A stretch of DNA of 21,883 bases. Source: Acidimicrobiia bacterium (GTDB taxonomy: Bacteria; Actinomycetota; Acidimicrobiia; Spongiisociales; SHLN01). The DNA lies in the NCBI GenBank assembly GCA_004283105.1, contig SHLN01000010.1:1-21883 (forward strand). Reading direction: 5' to 3'. Shown piece after piece: positions 1 to 7,984 of this stretch; position 1 is the first letter of the stretch, and the number at the start of each line of letters is the position of its first letter. The position numbers and the translations under genes are program-made. Below the pieces are notes generated by a model. It did no database searches. It saw nothing but the letters and a program-made list of their open reading frames with translations, and was not told the DNA's origin.

Positions 1-21
1 GGGACGTTTGCGTATGTACCC

Positions 22-2289
22 ATGATCCTCTTGCTCTCCATCATCATCTACTTCGCCTCGGCCGCAGCCATCGCCGTGCTCGGCGGGCGCCGCCCGGTCC
101 TGCTGGGCGCGCTGGTGCTGATTCCCTATGCCATCCAGCTGGGCGTAGCGGCGTGGCTGTGGGGTGGTGAGGCCAAGGCGGGCACGCTCGACTGGATACC
201 GTCGCTCGGATTGTCGATTCGGGTGGGGACAACCGAGATGAATCTCCTGCTCACGATGGTGGTGGCCGGTGCCGGCCTCGTCATCGCCGGCTACAGCCTC
301 GCCTACTTCCGGGACGGTGCGAAACGGGCCAAGTTTCTTGCCCAGATGGCGCTGTTCAGCGGAGGGATGGCCGGCGTTGTTGCCTCCGACGACCTGCTCG
401 GCCTCTTCATCTTCTGGGAGATCACCACCGTCGCCTCGTACCTCCTGATCGGATTCAACGACGAGGAGGCCGCCGCTCGCTCCTCGGCCCTGCAGGCCAT
501 CCTCGTCACTACCGCCGGTGGCCTCGCCATGCTGGGTGGATTCGTGCTCCTCATTCTCGAATCGGGCACCTCGACGATTTCTGCGATCGTGGCCGACCCA
601 CCATCGTCGGTGCCGACCACCATCGCTCTGGTGCTCGTCTTCCTCGGAGCGTTCACCAAGTCGGCTCAGTTCCCGTTTCACTTCTGGTTGCCGGGGGCGA
701 TGGCGGCGCCGACGCCGGCCTCGGCGTTCTTGCACTCCGCCACCATGGTGAAAGCCGGCATCGTTCTGCTCATCTTCCTGGCCCCGGGCTTCGCCGAAGA
801 GGCCGTGTGGACCTGGACCGTCACCGGGGTCGGCCTCATCACGATGCTGGTGGGGGCCGTCGGGGCGTTGCGCCGCGACGATCTCAAGTTGCTTCTGGCC
901 CATGGAACGGTGAGTCAGCTCGGGTTCATGGTTGCCCTCATCGGTCTCGATCTCATCGGGGCGGCGCTGGCGGTTCTTGTCGGTCATGCCGTGTTCAAGG
1001 CGGCGCTGTTTCTCATCGTGGGCGCCGTCGATTCCGCCACCGGGACCCGTGATATTCGTCGTCTCTCCGGTGTCGGGCGCCGTCTGCCGGTGCTGGCCGT
1101 CTCGGCGGCCGTGGCTGCCCTCTCGATGGCGGGGATTCCGCCGGTGCTCGGTTTCGTGACGAAGGAGGCGGCCCTCGACACCCTCGTTGCAACGGACAAC
1201 TGGATCGGACTGATCGTCATCGCCGTCGCGTCGGTGTTGACCGTGAGCTATTCCGCTCGCTTCTGGTTTGGCGCCTTCAAGGACGCTGGTGTTGATGAAG
1301 AGACCGCCGTGCGGCCCATCCCGACCGGCCTCGTCATCGGGCCGGTCGTACTGGCCACGCTAACGGTCGGGTTCGGGTTGATTCCCGGACCGGTCCAGAG
1401 CGCGGTGGCGGCGGCCTCGGGAGTGAAGGTCAAGCTGGTGCTGTGGCCGGGGTTCACGACCGCGCTCGGGATTTCCACGATCATCGTTCTCGCCGGCCTC
1501 TTCGCATACCGGTCTCAATCGGCATGGGAGTCATGGGCACTCATCCGCCGATTTCCCGCCCGGAGCCGGTCGCGGGCCGAGCGTGCGTATGCCGCCACGG
1601 TCCGGGGCCTCAATGTGGCCGCCGAACGGGTTACCGGCGTCGTCCAGAACGGTTCGCTTCCGACCTACCTCGCCGTCATCTTGCTGTCGGTACTCGCCGT
1701 TCCAGCCATCGCCTGGATCGTCGGGGTCCGCGATGGCGTGTCGCTCCAGCTGACGAACGGCCCGACCGAGGTGGCGCTGGTGGCCGTCGTCATCGCCGGA
1801 GCCGTGGCTGCTGCATTCGCTCAGCGCCGCATGGCAGCTGCGTTGCTGCTCGGCGTCGTCGGTTATGCCGTCTCGGGTATCTACGTCGTGTTCGGTGCTC
1901 CCGACCTGGCCCTCACCCAGGTGCTCGTTGAGACGCTGACGATTGCACTGTTTGCGCTCGTACTGGTCCGGCTGCCCCGCCGCTTTGGAGCCGATCCGAT
2001 CTCGCTCGTGCGCCGGTCCCGGCTGGCGATCTCGACCTTCGTCGGCCTGTTCGTGGCGGGAGCAGCAGTGCTTGCTTCCTCGGTGGAGCACGAACGGACC
2101 ATTGCCGACGCCTACATCGAGCTGGCGCCCGAGGCGGGTGGTACCAACGTCGTCAACATCGTCCTCACCAACTTCCGGGCCATCGACACCCTCGGTGAGA
2201 TAACCGTGCTGGCGGCGGCCGCCGTCGGCATTAGCGTCCTGGTACGGACCGCCCGGCGCCGGCCGGATCCGGTGGAGACCTCGACATGA
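22..2289 (+). CDS. mnhA: Mrp/Mnh cation:proton antiporter subunit A
   Basis: Largest subunit of the Mrp antiporter, a multi-subunit membrane complex that exchanges Na+ (or another monovalent cation) for H+ and is related to complex I. The 755-residue product is almost entirely hydrophobic. It carries the NuoL/M-type proton-channel core: Glu133 in FWEITT, Lys213 in FTKSAQFPFHFWLPGA, His238 and Lys244 in FLHSATMVKAG. Its C-terminal part, from about residue 590, matches the MrpA-specific extension, with VFGAPDLALTQVLVET and the terminal FRAIDTLGEITVLAAAAVG. The length is slightly below the roughly 800 aa common in Firmicutes. ATG at 22 is the first usable start; an ATG at 14 is out of frame and stops at once. 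The frame is open to base 1, so an earlier start outside the window cannot be excluded. It overlaps the next gene by ATGA. Confidence 0.95.
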   Translation: MILLLSIIIYFASAAAIAVLGGRRPVLLGALVLIPYAIQLGVAAWLWGGEAKAGTLDWIPSLGLSIRVGTTEMNLLLTMVVAGAGLVIAGYSLAYFRDGAKRAKFLAQMALFSGGMAGVVASDDLLGLFIFWEITTVASYLLIGFNDEEAAARSSALQAILVTTAGGLAMLGGFVLLILESGTSTISAIVADPPSSVPTTIALVLVFLGAFTKSAQFPFHFWLPGAMAAPTPASAFLHSATMVKAGIVLLIFLAPGFAEEAVWTWTVTGVGLITMLVGAVGALRRDDLKLLLAHGTVSQLGFMVALIGLDLIGAALAVLVGHAVFKAALFLIVGAVDSATGTRDIRRLSGVGRRLPVLAVSAAVAALSMAGIPPVLGFVTKEAALDTLVATDNWIGLIVIAVASVLTVSYSARFWFGAFKDAGVDEETAVRPIPTGLVIGPVVLATLTVGFGLIPGPVQSAVAAASGVKVKLVLWPGFTTALGISTIIVLAGLFAYRSQSAWESWALIRRFPARSRSRAERAYAATVRGLNVAAERVTGVVQNGSLPTYLAVILLSVLAVPAIAWIVGVRDGVSLQLTNGPTEVALVAVVIAGAVAAAFAQRRMAAALLLGVVGYAVSGIYVVFGAPDLALTQVLVETLTIALFALVLVRLPRRFGADPISLVRRSRLAISTFVGLFVAGAAVLASSVEHERTIADAYIELAPEAGGTNVVNIVLTNFRAIDTLGEITVLAAAAVGISVLVRTARRRPDPVETST

Positions 2290-2714
2290 TCGTCCGCTTC
2301 TCTCCGCTGCTGGCCACCGGGGCACGCACCATGGTCCCGACACTGGTGTTGCTATCGCTCTATCTCCTCATCGTCGGGCACGACGTGCCGGGTGGGGGAT
2401 TCGCCGGTGGGCTGCTGGCGTCGACCGGGCTCCTGGTCATGTTCCTCGCGTTCGGGGAACGCGGCTTACGCCGGGCATTGCCGATCGACTCGCTCGTCGT
2501 CATCGGGGTGGGGCTGCTGCTGGCCGTTACCGGCGGCCTCATCGGTATTGCCGATGGCAGCGCCTTCCTGACCTACACCTTTGCGAGCACCGACGTGCCG
2601 GTCTTCGGCCAGATCAAGGTCTCGAGTTTGCTCGTGTTCGACCTCGGGGTCTACGTCCTGGTCATCGGCGTCGTCGAAACGGCACTGCAGCGCCTGGGAG
2701 GTGAGGCGCCATGA
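2286..2714 (+). CDS. mnhB: Mrp/Mnh antiporter subunit B
   Basis: Small membrane subunit of the Mrp antiporter, 142 aa, with four predicted helices. The diagnostic MnhB signature GHDVPGGGFAGGL lies near residues 31-43, after the first helix. A loop with FASTDVPVFGQIKVSS precedes the last helix, as in family members that end in a FDLGVYVLVIGVVE-type segment. The start ATG at 2286 overlaps the stop of mnhA (ATGA), and the gene ends in another ATGA overlap with mnhC, so translation is probably coupled along the operon. Nothing is missing for a full-length subunit. Confidence 0.95.
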   Translation: MIVRFSPLLATGARTMVPTLVLLSLYLLIVGHDVPGGGFAGGLLASTGLLVMFLAFGERGLRRALPIDSLVVIGVGLLLAVTGGLIGIADGSAFLTYTFASTDVPVFGQIKVSSLLVFDLGVYVLVIGVVETALQRLGGEAP

Positions 2715-3067
2715 GCTGGGTCATCGCTCTGGCCGCCGGCGCCCTCTTCGCCACCGGTACCTACCTGCTGCTGTCGAAGCTGCTGAGCCGCATCATCGTC
2801 GGACTCGGTCTCATCGCCCACGGGGCCAATCTCCTGTTGCTGGGATCCGGTGGGGAGCCGGGCGCTCCTCCGATTCTCGATGGTGCGGCGAGTGGCCCCA
2901 TCTCCGATCCGCTCGAGCAAGCCCTCGTGTTGACGGCCATCGTCATCACGTTTGGTGTCACGGCCTTTCTCCTGACCCTCGCCTATCGATCATGGACCGA
3001 GACCGGACTCGACGAGGTCGAGGACGACGTCGAGGACCGCCGGATTGCCTCGCGGAGGCAGCGATGA
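2711..3067 (+). CDS. mnhC: Mrp/Mnh antiporter subunit C (NuoK-like)
   Basis: NuoK-like subunit, 118 aa with three predicted helices: residues about 3-24, 28-48 and 72-93. The second helix contains the family pattern LSRIIVGLGLIAHGANLLLL, and the third starts with DPLEQALVLTAIVITFGVTA, which is the typical MnhC/MrpC DPLPQALVLTAIVI-type motif. The C-terminal 25 residues are hydrophilic and charged (acidic, then RRIASRRQR) and should lie in the cytoplasm. The start ATG at 2711 overlaps the mnhB stop by ATGA, and the stop overlaps the mnhD start the same way. Confidence 0.94.
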   Translation: MSWVIALAAGALFATGTYLLLSKLLSRIIVGLGLIAHGANLLLLGSGGEPGAPPILDGAASGPISDPLEQALVLTAIVITFGVTAFLLTLAYRSWTETGLDEVEDDVEDRRIASRRQR

Positions 3068-4536
3068 AGACGCTCGCCACACTCCCGGTGATCATTCCGA
3101 TTGCCGCCGCGGCTCTGGCCCTCGTGTCGATTCGCCGCCCGCTCGTCCGGCGCATCGTCGGCCTGGCATCGTCGGTGGCATACCTGGCGATTGCCGTCTG
3201 GCTCGTCATCGCGGTCGACGGCTCGGGAACCATCGTCGCCGCCCAGGGCGACTGGCCGGCGCCGCTCGGTATTCCCCTCGTGGCCGACCGGTTGGCGGTG
3301 CTCCTACTGGCCACCTCGGCGGCGGCACTGCTGGCCGTGCTCGTGTATGCCGTCGCCAAGCCGGACACCGATACCGACTTCCCCGGTTTCCATGCCGTCT
3401 ATCAGATGCTGGCCGCCGGGGTGGCGCTCTCTCTGCTCACCGGTGACCTCTTCACCCTGTTTGTGGCCTTCGAGATCATGCTGACGGCCAGCTACGTGCT
3501 CATCACGTATCGCGCCGGGGGAAGCGAAACCCGCTCGACCATCACCTACGTGGTGATCGGCCTCGTCGCCTCTGCCCTACTCCTCACTGCCATCGCGTTC
3601 ACCTACGCAGTCACCGGAACCGTGAATATCGCCGATCTCACCGACAAGCTCGACAACGTATCTCCCGGCTATCGCGCCGGTCTGGGATGGCTGCTGTTCA
3701 TGGTGTTCGGCATCAAGGCCGCCATCTTTCCGCTGTTCTTCTGGCTGCCGGACTCGTATCCGGTAGCCCCTGCTCCGGTCACCGCACTCTTTGCCGGGCT
3801 CCTGACCAAGATCGGTGTTTACGCCATCGTTCGCACCCAGACCCTGTTGTTCCCGAGCGACGGGCCGGCCACGTTCATGCTGGTAGTCGCCGGATTCACG
3901 ATGGTGGTGGGGGTGCTCGGGGCGATTGCCCAGAAGGACATGAAGCGCATCCTGTCGTTCCACATCGTGAGCCAGATCGGGTACATGATCATGGGACTGG
4001 GATTCTTCACCGTGGCCGGGGTGGCGGCAGCCATCGTGTTCATCGTCCACCAGATCATCGTCAAGGCGGCCCTCTTCCTGGTCGGGGGACTCGTGGAGCA
4101 CACCGAAGGCACCGGCGCCATCGACGCGGTTGACGGCGTGGCGCGCCGCTCACCGTTGATTGCCGTGTTGTTCCTGCCGGCGGCATTCAGCCTGGCCGGC
4201 TTTCCCCCCTTCTCCGGGTTCGTCGGCAAGCTGGCGTTGATCGAATCCGGGTTCGATGCCGGCCGCTGGGTGGTGGTCGGTGTGTCGCTGTTTGCCAGCG
4301 TGCTCACGCTGTTTTCCATGACGAAGATCTGGTCGGGTGTCTTCTGGGGTCGCCCCGGCACGGGCCCCAAAACGGCCATTCCCTCGGGCATGGCTGCGGC
4401 AACTGCCGGGCTGGTCGTGGTGAGCCTGGCGGTTGCCCTCGGTGCCGAACCGCTCCTCCAGTACGCCGAGCGGGCGGCCGGCGACCTCCTTGCCGACGGG
4501 GCCTACCGCGATGTGGTGTTCGGGGGGCGGGGATGA
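3064..4536 (+). CDS. mnhD: Mrp/Mnh antiporter subunit D (NuoN/M-like)
   Basis: Second large antiporter-type subunit, 490 aa with about 14 helices, homologous to the NuoL/M/N proton-pumping subunits. The key channel residues are present: Glu137 in FVAFEIMLTASYVLITY, Lys218 in FGIKAAIFPLFFWLPDSYP, and Lys249 in FAGLLTKIGVYAIVRTQTL. Further on come KDMKRILSFHIVSQIGYMIMG and VHQIIVKAALFLVGG, both typical of MrpD. The frame is open upstream to about 2581, but ATG 3064 is chosen because it forms the ATGA overlap with mnhC seen at every junction of the operon and gives the normal family length. Its end overlaps mnhF by ATGA. Confidence 0.95.
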   Translation: MKTLATLPVIIPIAAAALALVSIRRPLVRRIVGLASSVAYLAIAVWLVIAVDGSGTIVAAQGDWPAPLGIPLVADRLAVLLLATSAAALLAVLVYAVAKPDTDTDFPGFHAVYQMLAAGVALSLLTGDLFTLFVAFEIMLTASYVLITYRAGGSETRSTITYVVIGLVASALLLTAIAFTYAVTGTVNIADLTDKLDNVSPGYRAGLGWLLFMVFGIKAAIFPLFFWLPDSYPVAPAPVTALFAGLLTKIGVYAIVRTQTLLFPSDGPATFMLVVAGFTMVVGVLGAIAQKDMKRILSFHIVSQIGYMIMGLGFFTVAGVAAAIVFIVHQIIVKAALFLVGGLVEHTEGTGAIDAVDGVARRSPLIAVLFLPAAFSLAGFPPFSGFVGKLALIESGFDAGRWVVVGVSLFASVLTLFSMTKIWSGVFWGRPGTGPKTAIPSGMAAATAGLVVVSLAVALGAEPLLQYAERAAGDLLADGAYRDVVFGGRG

Positions 4537-4796
4537 TCGTTGCGACCAACCTGGCCGCGGTGCTGTTAGCGGTAGCGGCGGTGGCGGCGGTGTTCCGCGT
4601 CGTGCGCGGTCCGTCTGTGGCCGACCGCATGGTGGCGCTCGACACGCTGCTGTTCGTCGGCGTGGCCGGTATCGGGGCCTACATCGCTCGCACCGGGGAG
4701 ACCACATTTGTCCCCGTACTGGTAATGGCGGTTCTCACCGCCTTCGTGTCGACGGTGGTGGTGGCCCGGTATATCGAAGCGGAGACCGAGCGATGA
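4533..4796 (+). CDS. mnhF: Mrp/Mnh antiporter subunit F
   Basis: Small three-helix subunit of the Mrp antiporter, 87 aa. It carries the conserved MrpF loop after the first helix, FRVVRGPSVADRMVALDTL (residues about 21-39), and ends with a charged tail, ARYIEAETER. In most Mrp operons subunit E lies between D and F. Here F follows D directly, and E is found after G. Overlaps on both sides are ATGA. Confidence 0.94.
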   Translation: MIVATNLAAVLLAVAAVAAVFRVVRGPSVADRMVALDTLLFVGVAGIGAYIARTGETTFVPVLVMAVLTAFVSTVVVARYIEAETER

Positions 4797-5641
4797 GCGT
4801 GGTCGACTTCATTGCCGCAGTCTTCCTTGTTGGTGGGGCTGCTCTCATCGCGCTCGGCTCTGTGGGGCTCGTGACGTTTCCCGACGTGCTCACCCGGATG
4901 CATGCTGCTACCAAGGCCGCCACCGTCGGAGTGATTGCGACGACGGTTGCCGCGGTGTTCGAGGCCGGCGCGCCGGGAGGCCTACTGCTCTTGCTGCTCG
5001 TCGTGGCGCTGTTGTTTCTTTCGGGCCCGCTCGGGATGAGCCTGTTGGCCCGGGCGGCCTATCACGACCCGGAGACTCCGCACTCGCCCAATACCCGGGA
5101 ACTGGTGGCTTCGCTGCCCCGTCCCGAATCGGGCGCGACCGCCCTGCGCCTCGGTACCAGTCCGTTGCTAACCGTGTGGCTGTTTGGGGTGTGGCTGGCG
5201 TTGTTCGGGTCCTTCGCTCCCAACGTGGTCGGCGGGGGCGTGCTCGTCGCCGGTTTGGTTGCCTACGTCTTCCGTCATCTGTCGCCTCGCTGGCCGCGCG
5301 CCCTCATGCGGCCCTGGGCGGCCGGTCGCTTTGTCGTGCACTTCATCGTGCAATTGGCCGCCTCCACCTGGGGAGTGATCGTTGCGCTTCGGCTCAGCCG
5401 CGATGAGATTCGTCCGGCGGTGATCGGGGTGCCGCTCCGGGTCAGAACCCGCACCGAGATCACGCTGCTCATGAATTCGATCTCGTTCACGCCGGGCACT
5501 GTGGCGCTCGAGTTGCACCATCACGAGCTGTTTGTGCACGTGCTCGATACCGATGATCCCGAAGGAGTAGTGGCCGACGTGCGGGCGATGGAGAGCCACA
5601 TCATGGATATGTTCGGCACTGAGGTCCAACGACCGCTATAG
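4793..5641 (+). CDS. Fused Mrp/Mnh antiporter subunits G and E
   Basis: A single 282-aa reading frame that joins two Mrp subunits. Residues 1 to about 90 are MrpG-like: three helices with the signature GSVGLVTFPDVLTRMHAATKAATVG. After a hydrophilic linker (about 90-122), residues about 123-282 are MrpE-like: two to three helices, then a cytoplasmic domain with TEITLLMNSISFTPGTVALEL and ELFVHVLD, the usual MrpE core. The start ATG 4793 overlaps the mnhF stop (ATGA). No stop codon or frameshift separates the halves, and the linker is in good coding register, so the fusion looks genuine. Both halves look complete, and with A, B, C, D and F the complex has all seven subunit types. The stop at 5641 is 45 nt before the next gene, with no terminator hairpin visible. 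Confidence 0.9.
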   Translation: MSVVDFIAAVFLVGGAALIALGSVGLVTFPDVLTRMHAATKAATVGVIATTVAAVFEAGAPGGLLLLLLVVALLFLSGPLGMSLLARAAYHDPETPHSPNTRELVASLPRPESGATALRLGTSPLLTVWLFGVWLALFGSFAPNVVGGGVLVAGLVAYVFRHLSPRWPRALMRPWAAGRFVVHFIVQLAASTWGVIVALRLSRDEIRPAVIGVPLRVRTRTEITLLMNSISFTPGTVALELHHHELFVHVLDTDDPEGVVADVRAMESHIMDMFGTEVQRPL

Positions 5642-5648
5642 GGTGTAA

Positions 5649-5677
5649 TTGATATCACGTAATTTGTGACGTATAAT
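5649..5677 (+). promoter_or_regulatory. Near-consensus sigma70-type promoter
   Basis: TTGATA at 5649-5654 and a perfect TATAAT at 5672-5677 are separated by exactly 17 nt. Transcription should begin about 5684-5687, that is at or next to the ATG at 5687, so the transcript is probably leaderless. This is by far the strongest promoter match seen in the window. Confidence 0.8.
5655..5669. promoter_or_regulatory. Possible operator dyad in the promoter spacer
   Basis: TCAC at 5655-5658 and GTGA at 5666-5669 form a short inverted repeat with a 7-nt centre. It lies inside the -35/-10 spacer of the regulator gene, where bound protein would block RNA polymerase. Autoregulation by the downstream winged-helix protein is an inference; the arms are only four bases long. 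Confidence 0.3.
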
Positions 5678-5686
5678 GTGGTTCTC

Positions 5687-5977
5687 ATGACCACTGCAAA
5701 ACACGGTTGGACGTTCTTGACCAACCACTCCCATGTGCTCCTCTGCATCGCCGAGAACCCTGATGTGCTCCTGCGCGAGGTTGCTGTCCGGGTCGGCATC
5801 ACCGAACGGGCCACCCAGCGCATCGTCGCCGAGCTCGAATCAGACGGCTATCTGTCCCACGTCAAGGTGGGGCGGCGTAACCACTACGAGGTGCATCCCG
5901 AACGCCCGCTCCGCCATCCGCTCGAGGATCATCTCGAGATCGGGGCCTTGCTGCGGGTGCTTTCCGCCCGCCGCTAG
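5687..5977 (+). CDS. Small winged-helix transcriptional regulator
   Basis: A 96-aa protein consisting almost only of a winged helix-turn-helix of MarR/ArsR type. Helices lie at about residues 12-22, 27-37 and 40-54. The recognition region is REVAVRVGITERATQRIVAEL, followed by a wing with SHVKVGRRNHYEVH and a short C-terminal helix. No effector or metal site is visible. A GTG at 5666 would lengthen the frame by seven codons, but it lies upstream of the perfect -10 box, so ATG 5687 is the likely start. The gene follows the Mrp operon after 45 nt but has its own strong promoter. Its targets are unknown; itself and the antiporter operon are the nearest candidates. Confidence 0.85.
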   Translation: MTTAKHGWTFLTNHSHVLLCIAENPDVLLREVAVRVGITERATQRIVAELESDGYLSHVKVGRRNHYEVHPERPLRHPLEDHLEIGALLRVLSARR

Positions 5978-5981
5978 CCGG

Positions 5982-6416
5982 TCAGACGAGGGCCTGGCCG
6001 GCCATGACGAGAACGAGCACTCCCCGGGTCGTCCATAGTCCCGTTCTCAGCCAGTTGGACTGAACGAGGCGCCGCTGGAGCGGCGCCGAATAGCCGTCCG
6101 ACAAGCGCCCGTGGAGTGGCGCCTGCCACAGAGCGGTGGAAAGCCACACGAGGGCGACGAGCACCAACCCGACGGCGATGATCCCGTCTGCGACCCCCTT
6201 CGGGCTGTCGGCGAGCAGCCAACCGGCCGTGAGGGCTTCAACCGGCATGAACGCCGCAACCACCCAGGCGGTTCGACGGGTGTGCCGGGCCTCGTAGGCA
6301 GCGAACTCGGTTGCACCGACAGATGCGAACAGCGGATAGTGAACGACCTGAACGAACCAGATGAGGCCGACGAGGCTCCATGTGGCGCCCACATGAATGA
6401 GGAGAACCGTGTCCAC
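5982..6416 (-). CDS. Four-helix membrane protein of unknown function
   Basis: A 144-aa integral membrane protein with four predicted helices: residues about 3-24, 48-68, 76-97 and 125-143. The first helix and following loop hold WFVQVVHYPLF, and the second begins after YEARHTRRT and contains MPVEALTAGWLL. His26, His45, Glu60 and the later QAPLHGRL and WLRTGLW segments look like conserved positions. I recognise this as a recurrent uncharacterised bacterial family, not a known enzyme. It starts with GTG two nucleotides after the stop of the SDR gene, so the two are probably co-transcribed. It is convergent with the winged-helix gene, with 4 nt between the stops. Confidence 0.7.
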   Translation of the reverse strand: MDTVLLIHVGATWSLVGLIWFVQVVHYPLFASVGATEFAAYEARHTRRTAWVVAAFMPVEALTAGWLLADSPKGVADGIIAVGLVLVALVWLSTALWQAPLHGRLSDGYSAPLQRRLVQSNWLRTGLWTTRGVLVLVMAGQALV

Positions 6417-6418
6417 CG

Positions 6419-7156
6419 TCAGGCGCGGGGTCGTACCGAGCCGAGGCCGCCGTCGACTCCCACCACCTGGCCGGTTATCCAGCTGTTGGCAGGGTCGAGC
6501 AGGAACACGATGGCGGCCGCAACGTCTTCGGGCTCGCCGAGTCGGCCGAGGGCATGCATGGCAAGCGAGGCCTGCTCAGCGGTTTCGCTGGCGGTCAACC
6601 GCTCAGTCATTTGGGTTCTAACGAGCCCGGGAGCGACCGCGTTCACCCGGATCTTGGTCGGTGCGTAGGAGGCGGCCGCCGACCGGGTGAGGCCGATGAC
6701 TCCTCCCTTGGCGGCTGCGATTGCCTCGTGGTTGGCGAGACCAATCTGGGCTGCCGCCGACGATACGAGAACGACCGAGCCCCCGTCCGACCGCATTGCT
6801 CTTGCCCCGGCACGTACCGCGGCAAAGGCGGAGCGCAGGTTGGTGGCGATTGTGTCGTCCCACTCGTCGTCGGTCGTGATATGGGCCGGTTTCAGGAGCA
6901 GTGAGCCGACGCAGTTGGCAATCCCATCCACCCGCCCGAACTCGCGGGAGGCAAGCTCGACGGCTGCGGCGACATCGGCTGTGCGGGTGGCGTCGAGCGG
7001 GTGGGCGATGCCGCCCGTCTCTGTGGCGAGGGTCTCGAGCGGTTCCGGGCTTCGTCCGGCCAGAACGAGTTTGGCGCCCTGCTCGGCGAGCCGGCGGGCC
7101 GTGGCCGAGCCGATGCCGCCGCCGGCACCGAGAATCACGAACGATCGATTGTGCAT
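6419..7156 (-). CDS. SDR-family oxidoreductase without the catalytic Tyr
   Basis: A 245-aa short-chain dehydrogenase/reductase with a Rossmann fold. The nucleotide-binding motif GAGGGIGSA lies at residues 10-18, and Asn106 sits in the ATNLRSAF helix. Ser132/Ser133 fill the catalytic serine position, and VNAVAPGLVRT follows at 171-181. The ending ITGQVVGVDGG is typical of classical SDRs. In the usual YxxxK motif, Lys150 is present but the Tyr position is Ile146 (HEAIAAAKGG), so classical acid-base chemistry is doubtful. NNAG is replaced by NCVG (81-84). The start is set by an excellent ribosome site, AAGGAG, 5 nt before the ATG; the frame is open further upstream but without support. The substrate is unknown. 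Confidence 0.88.
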   Translation of the reverse strand: MHNRSFVILGAGGGIGSATARRLAEQGAKLVLAGRSPEPLETLATETGGIAHPLDATRTADVAAAVELASREFGRVDGIANCVGSLLLKPAHITTDDEWDDTIATNLRSAFAAVRAGARAMRSDGGSVVLVSSAAAQIGLANHEAIAAAKGGVIGLTRSAAASYAPTKIRVNAVAPGLVRTQMTERLTASETAEQASLAMHALGRLGEPEDVAAAIVFLLDPANSWITGQVVGVDGGLGSVRPRA

Positions 7157-7161
7157 GTCAA

Positions 7162-7167
7162 CTCCTT
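7162..7167 (-). promoter_or_regulatory. Ribosome binding site that fixes the SDR start
   Basis: Read on the minus strand this is AAGGAG, 5 nt before the ATG at 7156. It supports the 245-aa form over a reading frame that stays open for more than 250 codons further upstream. Confidence 0.8.
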
Positions 7168-7246
7168 CGTCATCATGCATACGGAGCCGGTGCCGGCCGT
7201 GGGTGAGACCATCATCCCGGGCACTGTCCGCCTCCGAATACCTACG

Positions 7247-7984
7247 ATGGACCACAACGTGCTGTACCCCTCCGTTACCACCGAGCCGGTGGCTCGCCCG
7301 GTGATGCTGCAGGGCTGGCGGGACCTCGCCTATGCCCATTGGCCGTACGATCCCGCCGTCGTCCAGCGGAACCTTCCCGCCGGGCTCGAGGTCGATACCT
7401 TCGACGGCCGGGCCTGGGTTGGGCTGGTGGCCTTCCGCATGGAGCGCATTCGCCTGCCCGGTACCCCATCGGTTCCGTATCTCGGGACGTTTCCCGAGAC
7501 GAACGTCCGGACCTACGTGCGCGGACCGGACGGCACACCCGGGGTCTGGTTCGACTCCCTCGATGTGACCCGTCTGTTGCCGGTGCTCGTCGCCAGGGCC
7601 TCCTACCGCCTTCCCTACATGTGGTCCAAGATGTCGATCCAACGTCGCAGCGCCGAGATCGAATACACAGCCAGGCGCCGGTGGCCCGGGCGGCGCGGGT
7701 CCTCGAGCGTTCTCGTAGTCGAGCCGGGCGACCGCATCGATCGTCCCGATCCTCTCGAGCAGTTCCTCACCGCCCGCTGGGGCTTGTTCACCGAGCTGCG
7801 GTCCCGTCTCGCCTACGCCCCGGTCGATCACCCGGCCTGGCCGCTGTACCGCGCCGGCGTCGTGCGCCTGGAGGACGAGCTGGTCGAGGCGGCGGGCTAT
7901 TCCGCCCCCGCCGGGGAACCGATCGTTCACTACTCACCCGGTGTCGAGGTGCGCATCGGTCTGCCGCGCACGGTGGATCGCTGA
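7247..7984 (+). CDS. DUF2071 (YqjF-like) protein
   Basis: A 245-aa protein of the DUF2071/YqjF family, whose function is unknown. The family opening is clear: GWRDLAYAHWPYDPAVVQRN, followed by LEVDTFDGRAWVGLVAFRM and the conserved PETNVRTYV segment. Later come VWFDSLDV and the aromatic YRLPYMWSKMSI region. I chose ATG 7247 because it leaves the usual short N-terminal lead before the family domain. The frame stays open upstream but runs into the divergent SDR gene. No good ribosome site precedes ATG 7247. A TACGAT at 7243-7248 could instead be a -10 box for a GTG start at 7259. It is first in a tight operon: its TGA overlaps the ATG of the nei-type gene by one base. Confidence 0.82.
   Translation: MDHNVLYPSVTTEPVARPVMLQGWRDLAYAHWPYDPAVVQRNLPAGLEVDTFDGRAWVGLVAFRMERIRLPGTPSVPYLGTFPETNVRTYVRGPDGTPGVWFDSLDVTRLLPVLVARASYRLPYMWSKMSIQRRSAEIEYTARRRWPGRRGSSSVLVVEPGDRIDRPDPLEQFLTARWGLFTELRSRLAYAPVDHPAWPLYRAGVVRLEDELVEAAGYSAPAGEPIVHYSPGVEVRIGLPRTVDR

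Noticed and set aside
1531..2343. Long antisense open frame (270 codons) opposite mnhA
   Set aside because: The product is a low-complexity Gly/Arg/Asp mix with no recognisable motif, and the opposite strand codes for the clear MrpA C-terminus; such frames are common in GC-rich DNA.
7157..7930. Long N-terminal extension of the SDR gene on the minus strand
   Set aside because: The extension lies opposite the DUF2071 coding region and has no domain; AAGGAG before ATG 7156 gives the normal SDR start.
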